38,229 nt of DNA from Chitinophagales bacterium (GCA_013298955.1 JAAFJT010000043.1:1-38229), one strand, 5' to 3'; shown: positions 25,474 to 34,775, counted from the first letter of the stretch. The notes: generated by a model not told the origin, from the letters alone. Translations and numbers: made by a program.

Positions 25474-26586
25474 TCATTCATACCGCAATACAACGGGTTC
25501 TAACATCCGCCATTTAAAACCATCAAATAACTTCGCTCTACCCATTTTAACGGTTCTAACAATCTTTGCACGGGCATTAAAACCGTTTTCTATCTTGCAA
25601 ATCGGGAAAATATACGTATCTGGATAATTCACGGCATTATAAACGCTTGTCTCATCCGTCATAAACTCCACCGTCGCAATATCGGGTTGATCTACTGGAT
25701 TTTCAACCGTGAATCGATAAATCGAAACCGTTGGTTGAAACGTTTTGCTGCGATTCAAATTATTAAAAGTTTGGTCGCGGGCGGGTGCGGACATGTAGAA
25801 TGCCTCTCGTTTGGGCTTTTGTCCAGTGGGTTCGGGTGCGCCGCCGCCTGAAAGCAATAACGTTTTCAACTCTGTAATCTTGGTTTCCAATATCAAATTA
25901 CGGTGCGTCAACTCATCAATTGCCACTTTTTGTTTTTCGGTTTCCGAATAAAGTTGTTCTTCGCGCAACTTATGTCGTTCAATATCAGGCTTTTGCGCTT
26001 CAAACGCTTGATACGCTTCCTCTCTTTCCTTATTACTTTTGCGAAACCGAAGCCAAACTAACAATGCGCCCAACAAAAAAGCTAATGGAATCCCAACAAA
26101 AAGTAATAAATTAGGGTCTAATTCATACTCCGCGCCTTTGGGTTTGGCAGGAATAGTAAGTGTACTGCCATCGTTTTTGGCATTAGCAGCAGGCGTTTTT
26201 GCCACTGTGGTATCGGGTTTCCTGCCCGAACGGTTTTGCGCTTCCTTTTTGTAAACGTCTTCCACCAATGTTTTATGAAAAACATCGTAATTCGCGCCCT
26301 TGCCAAAAGAAGGATCTTTATCCATCATTTCCAAGATAGTGACCGCTTTTTGCAAATGCTCAAAACTCGAATTGGCGGTGAAAAGCGTATCAAATTTGGC
26401 TAATTGCTCATATGTTTTTAAATAGGGTGCTGTATTTTTCGGATTTTTGAACGAAAAAATAACATCTTTATAGGCTTTGCGCACATCCACTTTGCCGTCA
26501 TAAACTTCCAAATTCAAGGGTTGACCAACCAGTTTCAACGCGAAAATAAAAAAAAATGTAAAAATGAGGGTATATTTCCACTTCAT
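25474..26586 (-). CDS. Single-pass membrane protein with cytosolic coiled coil
   Basis: No named family is recognised. The 370 residues show a signal peptide (KWKYTLIFTFFFIFALKLVG), a periplasmic region to about 155 with a TPR-like or helical part (KAYKDVIFSF, EQLAKFDTLFTANSSFEHLQ) and a low-complexity linker. One membrane helix follows (LLLFVGIPLAFLLGALLVWL, about 160-180), then a basic stop and a heptad-rich coiled coil (about 185-245). The compact C-terminal domain (about 275-370) contains FYMSAPARDQTFN and IYRFTVENPVDQP. The cytosolic end could hold the actin-like or tubulin-like partner to the inner membrane. It lies 246 bases after the actin-like gene, on the same strand. Confidence 0.65.
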   Translation of the reverse strand: MKWKYTLIFTFFFIFALKLVGQPLNLEVYDGKVDVRKAYKDVIFSFKNPKNTAPYLKTYEQLAKFDTLFTANSSFEHLQKAVTILEMMDKDPSFGKGANYDVFHKTLVEDVYKKEAQNRSGRKPDTTVAKTPAANAKNDGSTLTIPAKPKGAEYELDPNLLLFVGIPLAFLLGALLVWLRFRKSNKEREEAYQAFEAQKPDIERHKLREEQLYSETEKQKVAIDELTHRNLILETKITELKTLLLSGGGAPEPTGQKPKREAFYMSAPARDQTFNNLNRSKTFQPTVSIYRFTVENPVDQPDIATVEFMTDETSVYNAVNYPDTYIFPICKIENGFNARAKIVRTVKMGRAKLFDGFKWRMLEPVVLRYE

Positions 26587-26638
26587 AGTTCAAATATTGG
26601 TTTTAATTTTTTTTAATTTAATTTTTTTGAAATACTTA

Positions 26639-26747
26639 TAAGTAGTTGAATCGAAATAAACTATCAAAATGGAACTCATTGATAGTCAATCAATTCTTAT
26701 CGAATCAAGGTCGAATCAGGGTCGGCGAGGTTGCAACCTCGCCGACC
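26639..26747. repeat. Dispersed palindromic element, copy 1
   Basis: The left end TAAGTAGTTG...CGAAATAAACTATC (26639-26665) matches the ends of the element at 30758-30887, and a perfect 14-base-arm palindrome GGTCGGCGAGGTTG and complement (26720-26747) matches that element's centre. No matching right end is visible, so this copy is degenerate. It lies between the actin-like gene and the membrane-anchor gene. The last bases before the actin-like stop (26780-26825) carry a one-sided CTAATCCGCCTCATCCGTGT word run. Confidence 0.7.
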
Positions 26748-26832
26748 TTTTGCATCGTTCAAGTATTTTGAATTTTAAAAAAAAATCCACTAAAATTCGT
26801 CTAATCCGCCTCATCCGTGTTCCAATTCGCTC

Positions 26833-29800
26833 TTAATGCTTCCCTTTGTAAATCTGATATGCCAAATCTTTCAGCGCGGGAATCAAGGGATAAAAAAACA
26901 ACGTTTCTTCTAATCGAACACTTTGTTTTGTCAATTCTCCGCGTTTTGATTCCAAACCGCGCTCTAAATTCAGCTTCAAATCTGATTTTAACATATCTCT
27001 ATAAGATTCAAAATGAGCATCTTCAATACCCAAATTGGCACTAAAATCAAATCTATCTGCAATTTCAAACGCAATATCGATAAATTTTTCAACTTCCGTC
27101 ACTACGGATGCTAAATCTTGTGGTTTCAAGCGGTCATATTTAACATTATCCTCTTCGACCATTTGCGCCTCTGTCCCACCAAGCAATGTTGCTTTGATGT
27201 CATCTGGGTCAAAATCCACTAAATCCGTTGGCGTTAAAAGCCCGCCTTTACAGGTTACTTCCTTCGGTTGCAGCGTTTCGCGCACGATTTCAAAGCGTTG
27301 AACCCCATATTTTTTGCCAAAAACAGCTTCAATAATCGGTTTTGTCAATTTTTCCAACGTTTTAGGATTGTCCGTTATCAAATTTAACACCCGTGAACCA
27401 TTTCCACTAAACGTCAAATAACGCGGCATGCCTACTTCTTTCGCCTTCATCCATTGTGCGATATGATAAACAATCGCCATATAAAAAAACACAAATACAA
27501 ACCGCATGTCTTTATTTTCGTCTCCGCGCAAAATATTGGTAAACGAAATCGGCAATTGACGATTTTTTATTTCTTGATTATTTTCCAATGAAAAGAAAAA
27601 TGTAACAATATCTTCCGAACGATTTGTCAATCGAATCCCATCTAAAACCCGTACTAATTCGACTAATTGATTGTTTTCCAATAATTTACGAATAATACTT
27701 TCGTAACGACCTACAAAACCATTCGCATTGGCAGAGCCAATTTTGCTATACGCATCTCCAAAAATCGCATTTGCTGCAAATCGAAACGATGTTAACGCAA
27801 TCGGCTGATTGGATTTAAAAATCACTGCATCGGTCGTGCCGCCGCCAATATCAATGGAAACGGCAGGTTGTTCCGATGCAAAAACATCATTATTTTCCTT
27901 GTAAAAATAAAACGGCGCGAGACTTTCCGATATTTCAATCGGCTCACTTGCTTTTGGAAAATATTTTTTCCATATCTCTTTCCAAATGGCTTTCAATCGA
28001 TTACGCCTATCCGTGGTCATACTCGAAGGATAAAACCATATCAATTCGGTGTCTGCCAACTTGCCGCCATCCAATAATACTTTGGAACGCATCATAAACG
28101 CTAATTTCTCAAAAAAAGCGCGTACTTTTTGAATGCTTTCTTGTGAATTATTATTAGACCATTTCAAATTCGTGGAAGTCCGCGTATGTTGCGGAATATT
28201 TTCTTTTTCGTAAATAAATGGTATATTAAAATCAGCTAATGTATAATCCGTTCCACCTGTTGCCCAATCCGTCGCATGCGCAATAATCGTGCGTTGTGGG
28301 AAACCAAAATGTTCAGCAACGCCCATTTTTTCAGGAAAAAGTTGTCTTGGCACAATCCGCAAGGCTTCCGCACCTTCGTAAATGTCCTTTTCAGGGTCAT
28401 GCAAGGTGCCTACTTGCAAATCTTTTGCGGTGATGTCAAACGGAACGGGTAGTAATTCGCCTTTTTTATACTCAATATGCGTATTCGTCGTGCCAAAATC
28501 GACTGCAAATTTAAATTTTTCAGCACCGTCACTTTCCGTAATAAAATTTGGAATCAAAACGCCTTGCGCCATGCCTTCCGATATTTGAATATAATCAAAA
28601 TTATCTTCTACGACTTTGATTTCAATCCCTTCATTTTGACGCAACTTTTTTCGACTCCGTTCTTTAACAGCTTTGGTTTTGACCTCTGTATTTTGAGCAT
28701 TTTTATAAAACAATAAGTTGTATTTGCGCAAATGCGTTGCATCACTGATGTCCCTATCCACCGTTAAAACGCGATAATCAGGTTTAACAAGCGGATTTTG
28801 CAAAAATGGATAAATCGTAACGCCCAATTGACATTCAATCATCGCGCCTTCATTCCGACTCGCATCGGGCGTACGCAATGTTTTTTGATACGTCCGCGTG
28901 TATTCCACAAACGAATCGCCTTGAATCGGAATCCGAAGCGTGACCCAAACCCGTTCTGCATCGCGCACGTTCATTTCCAAAACCCGTTTATTGGTGTTTG
29001 GAATGACGCTTTTTAAAAAATCAGTGTCAAAATAATCAAAAAAGGTCTTTGAAATGGGCAAAAGATAGCCTTTTCCATCAGGATTGGCATCCGAAACATT
29101 GCCATCAAAGTATTTTGCCTTGTGAATCGGATAAACTAATCGTATCAAATACGGCTCTAAAAAATCACTTATCAATAAAAATGGATATTTAATCCCCGTC
29201 AAACCGGGCAATTCCCGATTGTCAAGGTTGTGTTCGGACACAAAATGAGGGATTTGCGTAGCGCGTTGATACGGATTTTTATGGTAAATCATCGGGCGAT
29301 GTTCTCGTTGAGACATGCCATCATGATTTTGTTGCAACACTAATGGTTTTTTATCGCCCACAAATTTGTTGGAATCAATCGCAAAATCGCTTTGCACAGG
29401 CACATTATCCGCGTGTGTTTTTTGTTTTTTCAACGGAATGTACAAACTGCCATCCGCCGATTTCAAAATATACACATTATCATGTATCGCACCTGCATTC
29501 AACGGGTCATACGTTTTCGCATAATCTTCAATCGTTAAAAGATTGATTTTTTGATATAAATCAGCCTGATTATGACTCAAAAAGTTTAAACATTTATCCA
29601 AATAGGCATTCCATTCAGGAAATTTTTGCGCAAAAACGGTTCCAAATGCTTTGCGCATGGAATACATAAACAATTGAAAATCATCACTTCGCTCGTATAA
29701 ATGCTTATAACTTTTGTCAAAAAGACGGTCATGATTGCTCATTGTAATATCAATAAAACTCAAATCATTCGCTGAGGTAAAAAACAGGGTCGAAGGAGAA

Positions 29801-30282
29801 GTGCCACCGATAATCCGATGATTATATTCTAAAATAAACATTTTATCAAAATCTCGAAAATTGTAAGCCGCCGCGTCTTGTTCCAAATATAATTTCAAAA
29901 CTTCGCCCAAACGCCTATGTTTTATATTTTTGGATTGCAACAAATGGTTTAAATCCCGATTTTTATCCCAAGTAATGACTTTGATTTTGTCTTTAAAACG
30001 GTCATAATGGAAAAAAATCTCCCCCAAATCCAAACAATCTGACACCAATTTGAAATCAATCAACGTTCCACTTTCCAATTTTTCGCCTTTGGTCATATTA
30101 TGAAAAGCTGCCCGCACCAAATCAATGTGGGCAAACGGACTTGGAATCGAAGTCGGGGCGATATGCGTTTGTCCTGCGGTCGGGTCTGCAATCGCGTCAA
30201 TCTGTGTGCGTCCGTAGGCGGCGGAATTATACCAATGTCCGCCTTCAACGGTTTTATTGTGAAGTGCTAATACTTTGCTCAT
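26833..30282 (-). CDS. Actin/Hsp70-fold ATPase with large N-terminal region (SrfB-like)
   Basis: The protein has about 1149 residues. In its C-terminal half (residue numbers counted from 30288; subtract two for the preferred start) the actin-fold ATP site is complete: phosphate 1 as FAVDFGTTNTHIEYKKG (D597), phosphate 2 as SIDIGGGTTDAVIF (D813) and the adenosine motif LTFSGNGSRVLN near 957. The first 590 residues match no domain I know. Large proteins of this shape are annotated SrfB-like after the Salmonella gene; that name is a suggestion. Filament formation is an inference from the fold; a chaperone-like ATPase is the alternative. I prefer the ATG at 30280-30282 to the TTG two codons earlier. 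The gene belongs with the membrane-anchor gene downstream and, across an insertion, the tubulin-like gene upstream. Confidence 0.75.
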   Translation of the reverse strand: MSKVLALHNKTVEGGHWYNSAAYGRTQIDAIADPTAGQTHIAPTSIPSPFAHIDLVRAAFHNMTKGEKLESGTLIDFKLVSDCLDLGEIFFHYDRFKDKIKVITWDKNRDLNHLLQSKNIKHRRLGEVLKLYLEQDAAAYNFRDFDKMFILEYNHRIIGGTSPSTLFFTSANDLSFIDITMSNHDRLFDKSYKHLYERSDDFQLFMYSMRKAFGTVFAQKFPEWNAYLDKCLNFLSHNQADLYQKINLLTIEDYAKTYDPLNAGAIHDNVYILKSADGSLYIPLKKQKTHADNVPVQSDFAIDSNKFVGDKKPLVLQQNHDGMSQREHRPMIYHKNPYQRATQIPHFVSEHNLDNRELPGLTGIKYPFLLISDFLEPYLIRLVYPIHKAKYFDGNVSDANPDGKGYLLPISKTFFDYFDTDFLKSVIPNTNKRVLEMNVRDAERVWVTLRIPIQGDSFVEYTRTYQKTLRTPDASRNEGAMIECQLGVTIYPFLQNPLVKPDYRVLTVDRDISDATHLRKYNLLFYKNAQNTEVKTKAVKERSRKKLRQNEGIEIKVVEDNFDYIQISEGMAQGVLIPNFITESDGAEKFKFAVDFGTTNTHIEYKKGELLPVPFDITAKDLQVGTLHDPEKDIYEGAEALRIVPRQLFPEKMGVAEHFGFPQRTIIAHATDWATGGTDYTLADFNIPFIYEKENIPQHTRTSTNLKWSNNNSQESIQKVRAFFEKLAFMMRSKVLLDGGKLADTELIWFYPSSMTTDRRNRLKAIWKEIWKKYFPKASEPIEISESLAPFYFYKENNDVFASEQPAVSIDIGGGTTDAVIFKSNQPIALTSFRFAANAIFGDAYSKIGSANANGFVGRYESIIRKLLENNQLVELVRVLDGIRLTNRSEDIVTFFFSLENNQEIKNRQLPISFTNILRGDENKDMRFVFVFFYMAIVYHIAQWMKAKEVGMPRYLTFSGNGSRVLNLITDNPKTLEKLTKPIIEAVFGKKYGVQRFEIVRETLQPKEVTCKGGLLTPTDLVDFDPDDIKATLLGGTEAQMVEEDNVKYDRLKPQDLASVVTEVEKFIDIAFEIADRFDFSANLGIEDAHFESYRDMLKSDLKLNLERGLESKRGELTKQSVRLEETLFFYPLIPALKDLAYQIYKGKH

Positions 30283-30757
30283 AATCAATGTGTTATAAAT
30301 TCAAAATTAAACGGCTATATAATAATTTCAAAAATATACTTTTTAAAATATTTTATTTAAAATATTTTTTTGCTATTTGCCTGCTACGATTTTTAATTTT
30401 GCGCTAAATATACGAAAGAACTTGCAATTTGCCACAAATTTGCATCATTTCACTTATTATTTGTACAATTTTTACTCCTTTTGACTATTTAAAATCTAAT
30501 AAAATCTTTTAATGTATAAAAAGCGTGCAAAACAACTTTTATATTTTAAAAATAAATGTTTTAAAAACGAATGTTTCTGAAAATAAAAGGAACGAAAATC
30601 GTATTTTTGTAGATAAAAGGAAACAAGATTTCAAAAAATCTTTTTTTTCTAAAATTAGATTTTTATTATTAAAATAATACAGAATTTTGTAATTTTAAAA
30701 CTTAAATTTTAACCACTTGATTTTCATTAAAAGTGGAAAGCGAAAAAAGGGATATTT
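30283..30757. other. AT-rich upstream region of the actin-like gene
   Basis: This is the first part of a 655-base gene-free stretch between divergent genes. It is very AT-rich with long T and A runs and must contain the actin-like gene promoter. I saw no convincing promoter pair and no coding frame. Confidence 0.4.
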
Positions 30758-30887
30758 TAAGTAGTCGCGCCGTAATAAACTATTAAAAAAACCGCGCCAA
30801 CGTCGGCGAGGTTTCAACCTCGCCAACGTTAATATATTGATTATCAATTATTTACATTATGATAGCTTATTTCGTTACGACTACTTA
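30758..30887. mobile_element. MITE-like element with terminal inverted repeats and central palindrome
   Basis: The ends are inverted repeats: TAAGTAGTCG..CG.AATAA.CTAT at 30758-30784 and its complement at 30861-30887, 21 of 27 positions alike with the outer 10 exact. The centre (30799-30830) is a palindrome with 15-base arms, AACGTCGGCGAGGTT, one mismatch. There is no coding frame. A related copy lies at 26639-26747. A 130-bp non-coding unit of this type fits a miniature transposon; I could not find a clear target duplication beyond TA. Confidence 0.6.
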
Positions 30888-30943
30888 TTACAATCCGTTT
30901 CCGAAACTTATACCAATTCAAATCAAAATTAAAATAGAAAACA

Positions 30944-31489
30944 ATGCATAGACGAGATGCTATTAAGAAAGTCGCCTTATTATTAGGCGGTGCATTTTCA
31001 GCACCTACCTTATTGGCAATGAACCGATGGGAACAGGTGGCTCTTTTTGATGAATCCAATTTCACTTTAACGGACTTGCAACGAAAAATCGTTGCCGAAA
31101 TCGCTGAATTGATTCTTCCCAAAACCAGTACCGCAGGAGCAAAAGAGGCGGGCGTACCTGCTTTTATCGAAATGATGCTTAAAGATTGCTATGCCAAACC
31201 AGAACATTTGAGTTTTATGGAAGGCATAGCAGCATTGGAGCAAGATAAATTCTTGGAAATGACCGCCACTGTGCAGACCGAACGGCTGAAAAAGGTAGAA
31301 GCCGAAACCAAAACCTTGATGAAATCGGGTTTTAAAGGCGTACCTTTTTGGCGTTTGATGAAAGAATTGACCCTTTTGGGCTATTTTACATCGGAAGTAG
31401 GCGTAAAATCCTCTTTTGAATACGTTCAAATTCCTTCCAAATTTGAATTGACCAAATTAAAACCGAATCAAAAAGCGTATGCTTACTAA
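30944..31489 (+). CDS. Gluconate 2-dehydrogenase subunit 3-like small subunit (Tat-exported)
   Basis: The 181-residue protein has a Tat-type signal (HRRDAIKKVALLLGGAFSAP) with Arg3-Arg4 and a hydrophobic stretch. LTDLQRKIVAEIAELILPKT, GAKEAGVPAFIEMML and the tail FKGVPFWRLMKELTLLGYFTSEVG are typical of the gluconate_2-dh3 family. These small subunits help export and stabilise the partner GMC flavoprotein, which follows 58 bases downstream and has no signal of its own. Such pairs include FAD-dependent glucose and glucoside-3 dehydrogenases. Confidence 0.9.
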   Translation: MHRRDAIKKVALLLGGAFSAPTLLAMNRWEQVALFDESNFTLTDLQRKIVAEIAELILPKTSTAGAKEAGVPAFIEMMLKDCYAKPEHLSFMEGIAALEQDKFLEMTATVQTERLKKVEAETKTLMKSGFKGVPFWRLMKELTLLGYFTSEVGVKSSFEYVQIPSKFELTKLKPNQKAYAY

Positions 31490-31547
31490 TTGCAAGCAAG
31501 CAATACGCGATTCGTACCATTCCTTTTACTTTAAAAATAAAAAATAG

Positions 31548-33263
31548 ATGAATCTAAATATAGATGCCAAGAAAAAAAATAGTTATGATGCTATTGTGGT
31601 TGGCTCAGGCATGACAGGTGGTATGGCTGCCAAAGAATTGACTGAAAGAGGTCTAAAAGTCTTGATGGTGGAGCGCGGACGAGAAGTAAAACACGTTACG
31701 GATTACGAGACCGCGATGAAAGAACCTTGGGATTTGCAACATCGTGGTAAAGTAAGCACTTATGCTGCCGAAGAACGGTGGGCAAATAAACGTTTTTGGG
31801 GATTAGTGAACGAAGAAACCGATAAATTTTTCACCAATGATACGGAAAATCCTTATGTCGAAAAACGTCCTTTCGATTGGATTCGCGCTTATCATACTGG
31901 TGGAAAATCGATGCACTGGGGGCGGCAATCCTATCGTTGGAACAAACAAGATTTTGAGGCAAATCTGAAAGATGGAAATGGGGTAGATTGGCCCATTCGG
32001 TATGAAGATTTGGAAAAATGGTACACACATGTTGAAAAATTTGTTGGTATCAGTGGTCAAGCCGAAGGTTTAGACGTGCTTCCCGATGGTCATTTTTTGC
32101 CCGCAATGCCGATGACGATGCCTGAATTGCATTTCAAAAAAATGCTGAAAGAAAAACTCAATCGACCTGTAACGATAGGTCGGGTTGCTAATTTGACGCA
32201 ACCGCAAAAAGTGCATACGGAATTGGGGCGCGGAACCTGTCAATTCCGCAATAAATGTCCACGCGGATGCCCATTTGGTGGTTATTACAGTTCCATATCA
32301 GGCTCGATTCCTGCGGCGATGCGCACTAAACGGTTGACGATTTTGCATGATTCGATTGTTTCGGAGTTGATTTATGATGAAAAGAAAGGAAAAGCAACTG
32401 GAATTAAGGTGATTGACCAAAAAACCATGCAAATGGAGGAATATTTTGCCAAAATTATTTTTCTTAATGCAGGTTCTATGAATACGGCAGCGTTGATGCT
32501 CCATTCTAAATCCAATCGTTTTCCAACCGGTTTTGGCAATGACAGCGACCAAGTGGGACGGAATATTATGGATCATCATTTAGGTGTGGGTGCAGGGGCG
32601 CGGATTGAAGGTTTTGAAGAAGATTATATGTTTGGTCAACGTCCGAATGCGTTGTATATTCCGCGTTTCCGCAATTGGGGCAGCGATAAACAATCCTATT
32701 TGCGGGGTTTTGGGTATCAAGGGGGTGCCAGTCGAGACGATTGGAACAGAGGCGTTCAGGCGGATGGCTTTGGGGCAACTTTCAAGGAAGATTTGACCAA
32801 ACCCGGTTCTTGGAGCATTCGGATTGGTGGTTTTGGGGAAGTATTGCCCAATCCGAACAATCGGATGTCTTTGGATGCCGATAAAAAAGACAAATGGGGC
32901 GTTCCACTGATTGTTTTTGATGCTGCTTTTGGGGAAAATGAACTTACGATGCGGAAAGATATGATGCAATCGGCGGTGGAAATGTTAGATACGGCGGGTT
33001 TCAAAGATATAACGTCCTTCGATTATCCAACGCATTTGGGTTTGGGCATTCATGATATGGGTACGGCGCGCATGGGACGGGATGCGAAAACATCAGTTTT
33101 GAATGCTTTTAATCAAGTGCATGCTTGTAAAAACGTCTTTGTAACGGACGGTGCGGCGATGACTTCTTCATCTTGTGTCAATCCGTCTATCACGTATATG
33201 GCATTGACCGCGCGGGCTGCAGATTTTGCAGTGGCGGAACTTAAAAAACAGAATCTTAAATAA
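31548..33263 (+). CDS. GMC-family FAD dehydrogenase large subunit with Cys cluster
   Basis: The 571-residue flavoprotein opens with the Rossmann loop IVVGSGMTGG (16-25) and KVLMVERG. It has HTGGKSMHWGRQSYRW for FAD contact and the GMC C-terminal domain with H502 in GIHDMGTARMG and N545 in SCVNPSITYM, the usual catalytic pair. C231, C237 and C241 (TCQFRNKCPRGC) form a spaced cluster like the 3Fe-4S site of bacterial FAD glucose dehydrogenase. It probably oxidises a sugar or sugar alcohol in the periplasm, carried there by the Tat signal of the upstream subunit. No cytochrome c subunit gene follows; the electron acceptor is unknown. Its stop codon lies only 5 bases from that of the convergent tubulin-like gene. 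Confidence 0.9.
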   Translation: MNLNIDAKKKNSYDAIVVGSGMTGGMAAKELTERGLKVLMVERGREVKHVTDYETAMKEPWDLQHRGKVSTYAAEERWANKRFWGLVNEETDKFFTNDTENPYVEKRPFDWIRAYHTGGKSMHWGRQSYRWNKQDFEANLKDGNGVDWPIRYEDLEKWYTHVEKFVGISGQAEGLDVLPDGHFLPAMPMTMPELHFKKMLKEKLNRPVTIGRVANLTQPQKVHTELGRGTCQFRNKCPRGCPFGGYYSSISGSIPAAMRTKRLTILHDSIVSELIYDEKKGKATGIKVIDQKTMQMEEYFAKIIFLNAGSMNTAALMLHSKSNRFPTGFGNDSDQVGRNIMDHHLGVGAGARIEGFEEDYMFGQRPNALYIPRFRNWGSDKQSYLRGFGYQGGASRDDWNRGVQADGFGATFKEDLTKPGSWSIRIGGFGEVLPNPNNRMSLDADKKDKWGVPLIVFDAAFGENELTMRKDMMQSAVEMLDTAGFKDITSFDYPTHLGLGIHDMGTARMGRDAKTSVLNAFNQVHACKNVFVTDGAAMTSSSCVNPSITYMALTARAADFAVAELKKQNLK

Positions 33264-33268
33264 GTATA

Positions 33269-34774
33269 TTATTTAAAATCATCATAATTTTCATTCAATA
33301 ACAATTGCGTTCCGTCATACAAAATCGTCATTAATTTGCGCATCGCATCTGGAAAAATTTTGCCTTTTTCGGCTCGATTCAATGCATCATTGAACGTATC
33401 CGCACTAATTTCTTTGGAATTAGACCAAAACCCAAACCCTTTTTTCGTTTTTATACCTGCAATCAATTCCGCATATTGCAACGTATTCAAATCAAAGGGC
33501 GCAAAACTTCGCCGATTCGTACTCATCTCTCGCAACCATTCTTCAAACAATTTATTAAAATCAACCACGTTGTTTCGATACAAATTATTACTCGTAAACG
33601 AACTATCAATTTTCGGTGCATCGCGCATTGCAAATGGTTGACGCGTTGCAATCGCCTTGACTAATTCGCGTTTCAAATATTGCATTGCAAAAACATATTG
33701 TGATAATTTTTTCTTTATAATTTGTTGTGTAACATCATTAAGCATTAAAAAATTTAGATTTTGACTATCTTCTCGAATCCCAAATTCTCGATACACAGGC
33801 TTCACAGCGCGTCCATTTTTCACTTCCAATTCGCCATCTGAAAAACTTGCAAAATCAATAATAGACAAAGCTGCTGCCAATTCGATGAAATGCGCATCAT
33901 TTTGTTGCCCATTTTGACCGGGATCATTGTTGTAATCCCGCGTCACTTCATCGCCGATATAGTAGAGGGCATTCACGGATTGATTGCCCGACACATTTTT
34001 TTCATAATAATTCAAAGCAGCTTTAGTTTTTGTGATAAAAGTCGCCTTATCAATTTGACCCGAACCGGGCGAAACGCCAAAATAGGGCTGCACCGTCACC
34101 GCGCCAATTTTAGCATTATTCAAAAACGCATGATTTTGAGTCGGCGGTTGCGCATTGCGAATATTTTTTAAAATCAATGGAAAACCCGCCGCGCCTGTTC
34201 CTCCAAAAATAGAACTGACAATGAAAATTCTATCATTTTGTTCAAAATTCGACGCAAAAGCCGCAAATTCATCGGATTCTTTAAACTGATTCAAAACCAC
34301 ACTCCCAATATTCGGATTGCCAACAAAGCCAATCTCCATTTCTGTCTCCAAATTTTTATCAGAAAAGAGCAATCCAGCCAATGCTTTATTGGCATCGTCT
34401 AAGGTAGCATACTCAATATATTGTTTAAATCGTTCATTTTGAACACCTTGCATATTAAAAGCAAAGGTTCTTTGTAGATTACTATCTTTATTAAGTTCCT
34501 CTAAGGTTTTAATTTTTGTTTTAAAAAAACCATCTTGTGGATTTTGAAGTGCGCCATGAATCGCCTGATAATTGTCCAATAATTGAATGGTTCGATTCAA
34601 ATCTTTATTATTTTGATGAGGATCCACCATTATCGGGATGATTTCAGTCGCATGACCCGCTTTCACACCTGCGGCTAACAACATCGTCAACGATTTGATG
34701 ACCCGCGCACCTGTGCCACCTATGCCGAATACAAATAATTTCATTTTTTGATATGTTTCAGTATTATGCTCCAT
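33269..34774 (-). CDS. Tubulin/FtsZ-superfamily GTPase (Tubulin_2-like)
   Basis: The 501-residue protein has the two glycine motifs of the tubulin fold: FGIGGTGARVIKSL (16-29), the N-terminal nucleotide-binding loop, and SSIFGGTGAAGFP (about 187-199), which stands in the place of the tubulin signature GGGTGSG. IPIMVDPHQNN follows the first loop as in FtsZ-like proteins. It lacks the canonical FtsZ sequence and C-terminal tail, so it is not the cell-division FtsZ. Related non-canonical FtsZ-like families have been proposed to act in membrane remodelling. An internal ATG at 34742-34744 (MKLFVFGIGG) is the likelier start by comparison with the fold. The gene heads the minus-strand series that includes the actin-like ATPase. 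Confidence 0.75.
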   Translation of the reverse strand: MEHNTETYQKMKLFVFGIGGTGARVIKSLTMLLAAGVKAGHATEIIPIMVDPHQNNKDLNRTIQLLDNYQAIHGALQNPQDGFFKTKIKTLEELNKDSNLQRTFAFNMQGVQNERFKQYIEYATLDDANKALAGLLFSDKNLETEMEIGFVGNPNIGSVVLNQFKESDEFAAFASNFEQNDRIFIVSSIFGGTGAAGFPLILKNIRNAQPPTQNHAFLNNAKIGAVTVQPYFGVSPGSGQIDKATFITKTKAALNYYEKNVSGNQSVNALYYIGDEVTRDYNNDPGQNGQQNDAHFIELAAALSIIDFASFSDGELEVKNGRAVKPVYREFGIREDSQNLNFLMLNDVTQQIIKKKLSQYVFAMQYLKRELVKAIATRQPFAMRDAPKIDSSFTSNNLYRNNVVDFNKLFEEWLREMSTNRRSFAPFDLNTLQYAELIAGIKTKKGFGFWSNSKEISADTFNDALNRAEKGKIFPDAMRKLMTILYDGTQLLLNENYDDFK

Positions 34775-34775
34775 T

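Noticed and set aside
26833-30282. DnaK or MreB
   Set aside because: The length, the position of the ATPase motifs in the second half and the lack of a substrate-binding domain or mreCD neighbours exclude both.
33269-34774. Cell-division FtsZ
   Set aside because: The glycine motifs differ from canonical FtsZ, the FtsZ C-terminal peptide is missing and no division genes lie nearby.
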